Source: Caldilineae bacterium (GTDB taxonomy: Bacteria; Chloroflexota; Anaerolineae; J102). From it: a DNA stretch of 7,195 nucleotides. The notes beneath the pieces are model-generated. The model ran no database searches. It saw only the letters and a program-made list of their open reading frames with translations, and had not been told where the DNA came from. The position numbers were made by a program, and so were the translations under genes. The DNA lies in contig DUEF01000016.1 of the NCBI GenBank assembly GCA_011176555.1, forward strand, positions 1 through 7,195, read 5' to 3'. Positions 5,911-7,195 of the stretch are shown in pieces; position 1 is the stretch's first letter, and the number at the start of each line of letters is the position of its first letter.

Positions 5911-5939
5911 CGACGACACAACCACAACTGTAAACCCAA

Positions 5940-6142
5940 GACCTTCAGGGTAGGGTGAGTGGCGATTCCGGACAAACTACGGAGCCGCCGCAATTCCCGA
6001 CCGGCGGTGAATCTGAAATATCAGATAAGCCCGCGAGCGGCCTGAATAGCGCGAGGACTCATTGAATGAATCGTGCTGATCAGGTGACAGCAGATCCGGT
6101 GAGAATCCGGAGCCGACGGTAAAGTCCGGATGAAAGAAGGTC
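5940..6142 (+). promoter_or_regulatory. FMN riboswitch (RFN element)
   Basis: The aptamer that senses flavin mononucleotide is complete. P1 pairs ACCTTC (5941-5946) with GAAGGT (6136-6141), plus a G5940-C6142 pair. Conserved words follow in order: AGGGTGA (5952-5958), AATTCCCGACCGGCGGT (5992-6008), the small ATCTGA/TCAGAT stem (6011-6026), and AGCCCGCGAGC (6028-6038). A variable arm comes next (CCTGA 6041-6045 with TCAGG 6080-6084). Then come GATCCGGTGAGAATCCGGAG (6093-6112) and GCCGACGGTAAAGTCCGGAT (6112-6131). The five arms around the P1 junction match the known RFN layout. The exception is a 33-nt hairpin (5959-5991) inserted in the P2 loop. It directly precedes a permease gene and should switch it off when FMN is high. 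Confidence 0.96.
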
Positions 6143-6203
6143 GTGACCGTTTTGCGCCAATTGGCGGCGAGCAGGCACGACCTGGTCGCTTTTTCTTTTT
6201 CTT
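6138..6203 (+). terminator. Riboswitch expression platform: terminator and competing antiterminator
   Basis: The terminator stem is GCGAGCAGG (6167-6175) with CCTGGTCGC (6181-6189), one mismatch and a 5-nt loop. It is followed by a U-rich run TTTTTCTTTTTCTT (6190-6203). The antiterminator is AGGTCGTG (6138-6145) with CACGACCT (6176-6183), 8 bp; it uses the 3' side of P1 and the loop and 3' arm of the terminator. FMN binding locks P1, blocks the antiterminator and lets the terminator form. A perfect 12-bp palindrome CGCCAATTGGCG (6155-6166) sits in the antiterminator loop and can fold in either state. Confidence 0.85.
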
Positions 6204-6216
6204 ACATCATTTTTCC

Positions 6217-7083
6217 ATGACAGAGCAAACGGCTTTCTCTACAGACTCGTCAGCCCGCGAACAACCGCCCGCGTTTTCGATCGATGCCGGCGTTTTGCGA
6301 ACTGACCAGGCCACACGCAACTGGTTCCTGGCTGGTCGCATCCTGCTCGCGGTCGTGATGATGATCCTTTTTCTGCTGGCCTGGGAGGGGCTGGTGCGCT
6401 GGCAGGACTATCCCACCTTTATCTTGCCCCGGCCGGCCGATGTGTGGGCGAAATTCCTGGTGATGGCGGCTGACGGCAGCCTTTGGCGGCACGCCGCGGC
6501 CACGGTGGCTGAGATCCTGGGCGGATTGACGCTGGGCTTGAGCGTGGCTCTCGTGTTGGGTTATTTTTTGGCCAAATCGCCCACCCTCGACCGGCTGCTG
6601 TCCCCCTACATCGTGGCGTTGCAATCTTTTCCCGTCATCGCCCTGGCCCCCCTGCTGGTCATTTGGATAGCGAATGGCGAGGCTCGGACGATTTTGGTCG
6701 CCGCCCTCACGCTCTTCTTCCCGGCGCTGGTCAACACCATCGTCGGTTTGCGCTCTGTCGAACCGGAGCTTCTGGCGCTGATGCGGTCGTTGCAAGCTTC
6801 CGCCTGGCAGATCTTCACCAAACTGGAGATTCCGTCGGCGCTGCCGATGATCTTTGGCGGCCTCAAGGTCGGCGTCACCCTGGCCGTGATCGGCGCGGTC
6901 ATCGGCGAATTCGTCGGCGCCAATCGCGGGCTTGGCTTTCTCATCAACCTCTCGCGCGGTCTGCTCGACACCCCGCTACTTTTCGTCGCTCTTTTCACCC
7001 TCGTGATCATCGCCCTGGGCTTGTACGGCCTGGTTAGCCTGTTGGAATACCACTTTCTGGCCTGGAAACGGACGACGGACTGA
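6217..7083 (+). CDS. ribX: ABC transporter permease, probably riboflavin importer subunit RibX
   Basis: The 288-residue protein is a membrane permease of the SsuC/TauC/NitT-like family. A cytoplasmic N-terminus of about 38 residues precedes six predicted helices (about 40-60, 98-118, 130-150, 157-178, 211-233, 255-278). The cytoplasmic coupling loop that contacts the ATPase is seen at 188-210 (LMRSLQASAWQIF...IPSALP), a version of the EAA motif. Sequence alone would only say 'sulfonate/nitrate/thiamine precursor-like permease'. The FMN riboswitch directly upstream points to RibX of the RibXY flavin uptake system described in Chloroflexota. A binding protein (RibY) and ATPase would be expected but do not appear before the window ends 112 nt downstream. 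The ATG at 6217 is chosen because the frame upstream runs into the terminator and aptamer. No Shine-Dalgarno is visible in the U-rich leader. Confidence 0.85.
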   Translation: MTEQTAFSTDSSAREQPPAFSIDAGVLRTDQATRNWFLAGRILLAVVMMILFLLAWEGLVRWQDYPTFILPRPADVWAKFLVMAADGSLWRHAAATVAEILGGLTLGLSVALVLGYFLAKSPTLDRLLSPYIVALQSFPVIALAPLLVIWIANGEARTILVAALTLFFPALVNTIVGLRSVEPELLALMRSLQASAWQIFTKLEIPSALPMIFGGLKVGVTLAVIGAVIGEFVGANRGLGFLINLSRGLLDTPLLFVALFTLVIIALGLYGLVSLLEYHFLAWKRTTD

Positions 7084-7119
7084 TTTAGGCAACGAAATTT
7101 GCGATGCCAACTGTGATAT

Positions 7120-7178
7120 TGGATACTGGGTACTGGATATTGGGTATTGGATATTCCACCACGCGAGTCCCCAATACC
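7120..7178. repeat. 14-bp tandem repeat with inverted partner after the permease gene
   Basis: TGGATAYTGGGTAY occurs at 7120-7133 and 7134-7147, with a partial third unit TGGATATT at 7148-7155. After a 15-nt gap the complementary sense appears: CCAATACC (7171-7178) pairs exactly with GGTATTGG (7143-7150), and similar CCTAATACTCAATCCCC follows to the window end. The tract may fold as a hairpin or be the edge of a larger inverted repeat. It is non-coding and resembles low-complexity intergenic repeats common in Chloroflexota. Confidence 0.7.
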
Positions 7179-7195
7179 TAATACTCAATCCCCAA

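Noticed and set aside
6130..6216. Longer permease start at the ATG at 6130
   Set aside because: That ATG lies inside the conserved 3' part of the FMN aptamer, and the frame would translate the terminator as a phenylalanine run. The family N-terminus fits the ATG at 6217.
1..7195. CRISPR array, toxin-antitoxin pair, phage or defence genes
   Set aside because: No regularly spaced repeats and no signature proteins were found; the recognisable genes are housekeeping or transport.

Overview
The window looks like a chromosomal segment from a Chloroflexota bacterium (Anaerolineae/Caldilineae-like). The grounds are an FMN riboswitch placed directly ahead of an ABC permease of the RibX type, a gene arrangement known mainly from this phylum, together with palindromic and oligomer-type intergenic repeats. 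This is inference from family knowledge, since no search could be run. Most of the DNA encodes housekeeping functions on the minus strand; two genes lie on the plus strand.

Layout. 1-2374 (minus): coaE, a 71-residue two-helix membrane protein, dnaJ, then the 5' part of prmA, all in the same direction. coaE and the small gene are 9 nt apart and dnaJ and prmA 7 nt apart. The 181 nt between the small gene and dnaJ hold a nested inverted repeat that can fold as a branched structure. 2375-2811: an AT-rich intergenic region with a coaE promoter on the minus strand, a pair of operator-like palindromes 31 bp apart, and one strong and one weaker promoter on the plus strand. 2812-3087 (plus): an isolated 91-codon gene of unknown function with a near-consensus promoter, a strong ribosome binding site and its own terminator. 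3161-5797 (minus): a histone-deacetylase-family amidohydrolase followed by malQ (amylomaltase), separated by 54 nt containing a REP-like palindrome. 5798-6216: divergent regulatory region with a minus-strand promoter for the deacetylase, a plus-strand extended -10 promoter, a complete FMN riboswitch with an unusual inserted hairpin, and a terminator/antiterminator. 6217-7083 (plus): ABC permease, probably the RibX riboflavin (or flavin precursor) importer subunit. 7084-7195: a GGATATT-like repeat tract.

How the parts work together. The clearest regulatory unit is the riboswitch-permease pair. When FMN is plentiful the aptamer closes its P1 stem, which frees the sequence needed for the terminator hairpin and should shut off permease transcription. 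The other genes are ordinary: protein folding and ribosomal protein methylation (dnaJ, prmA), coenzyme A completion (coaE), and alpha-glucan processing (malQ). I do not see a CRISPR array, phage, toxin-antitoxin or defence system. The items most worth follow-up are the riboswitch L2 insertion, the tandem operators, the orphan 91-residue gene, and the folded element ahead of dnaJ.
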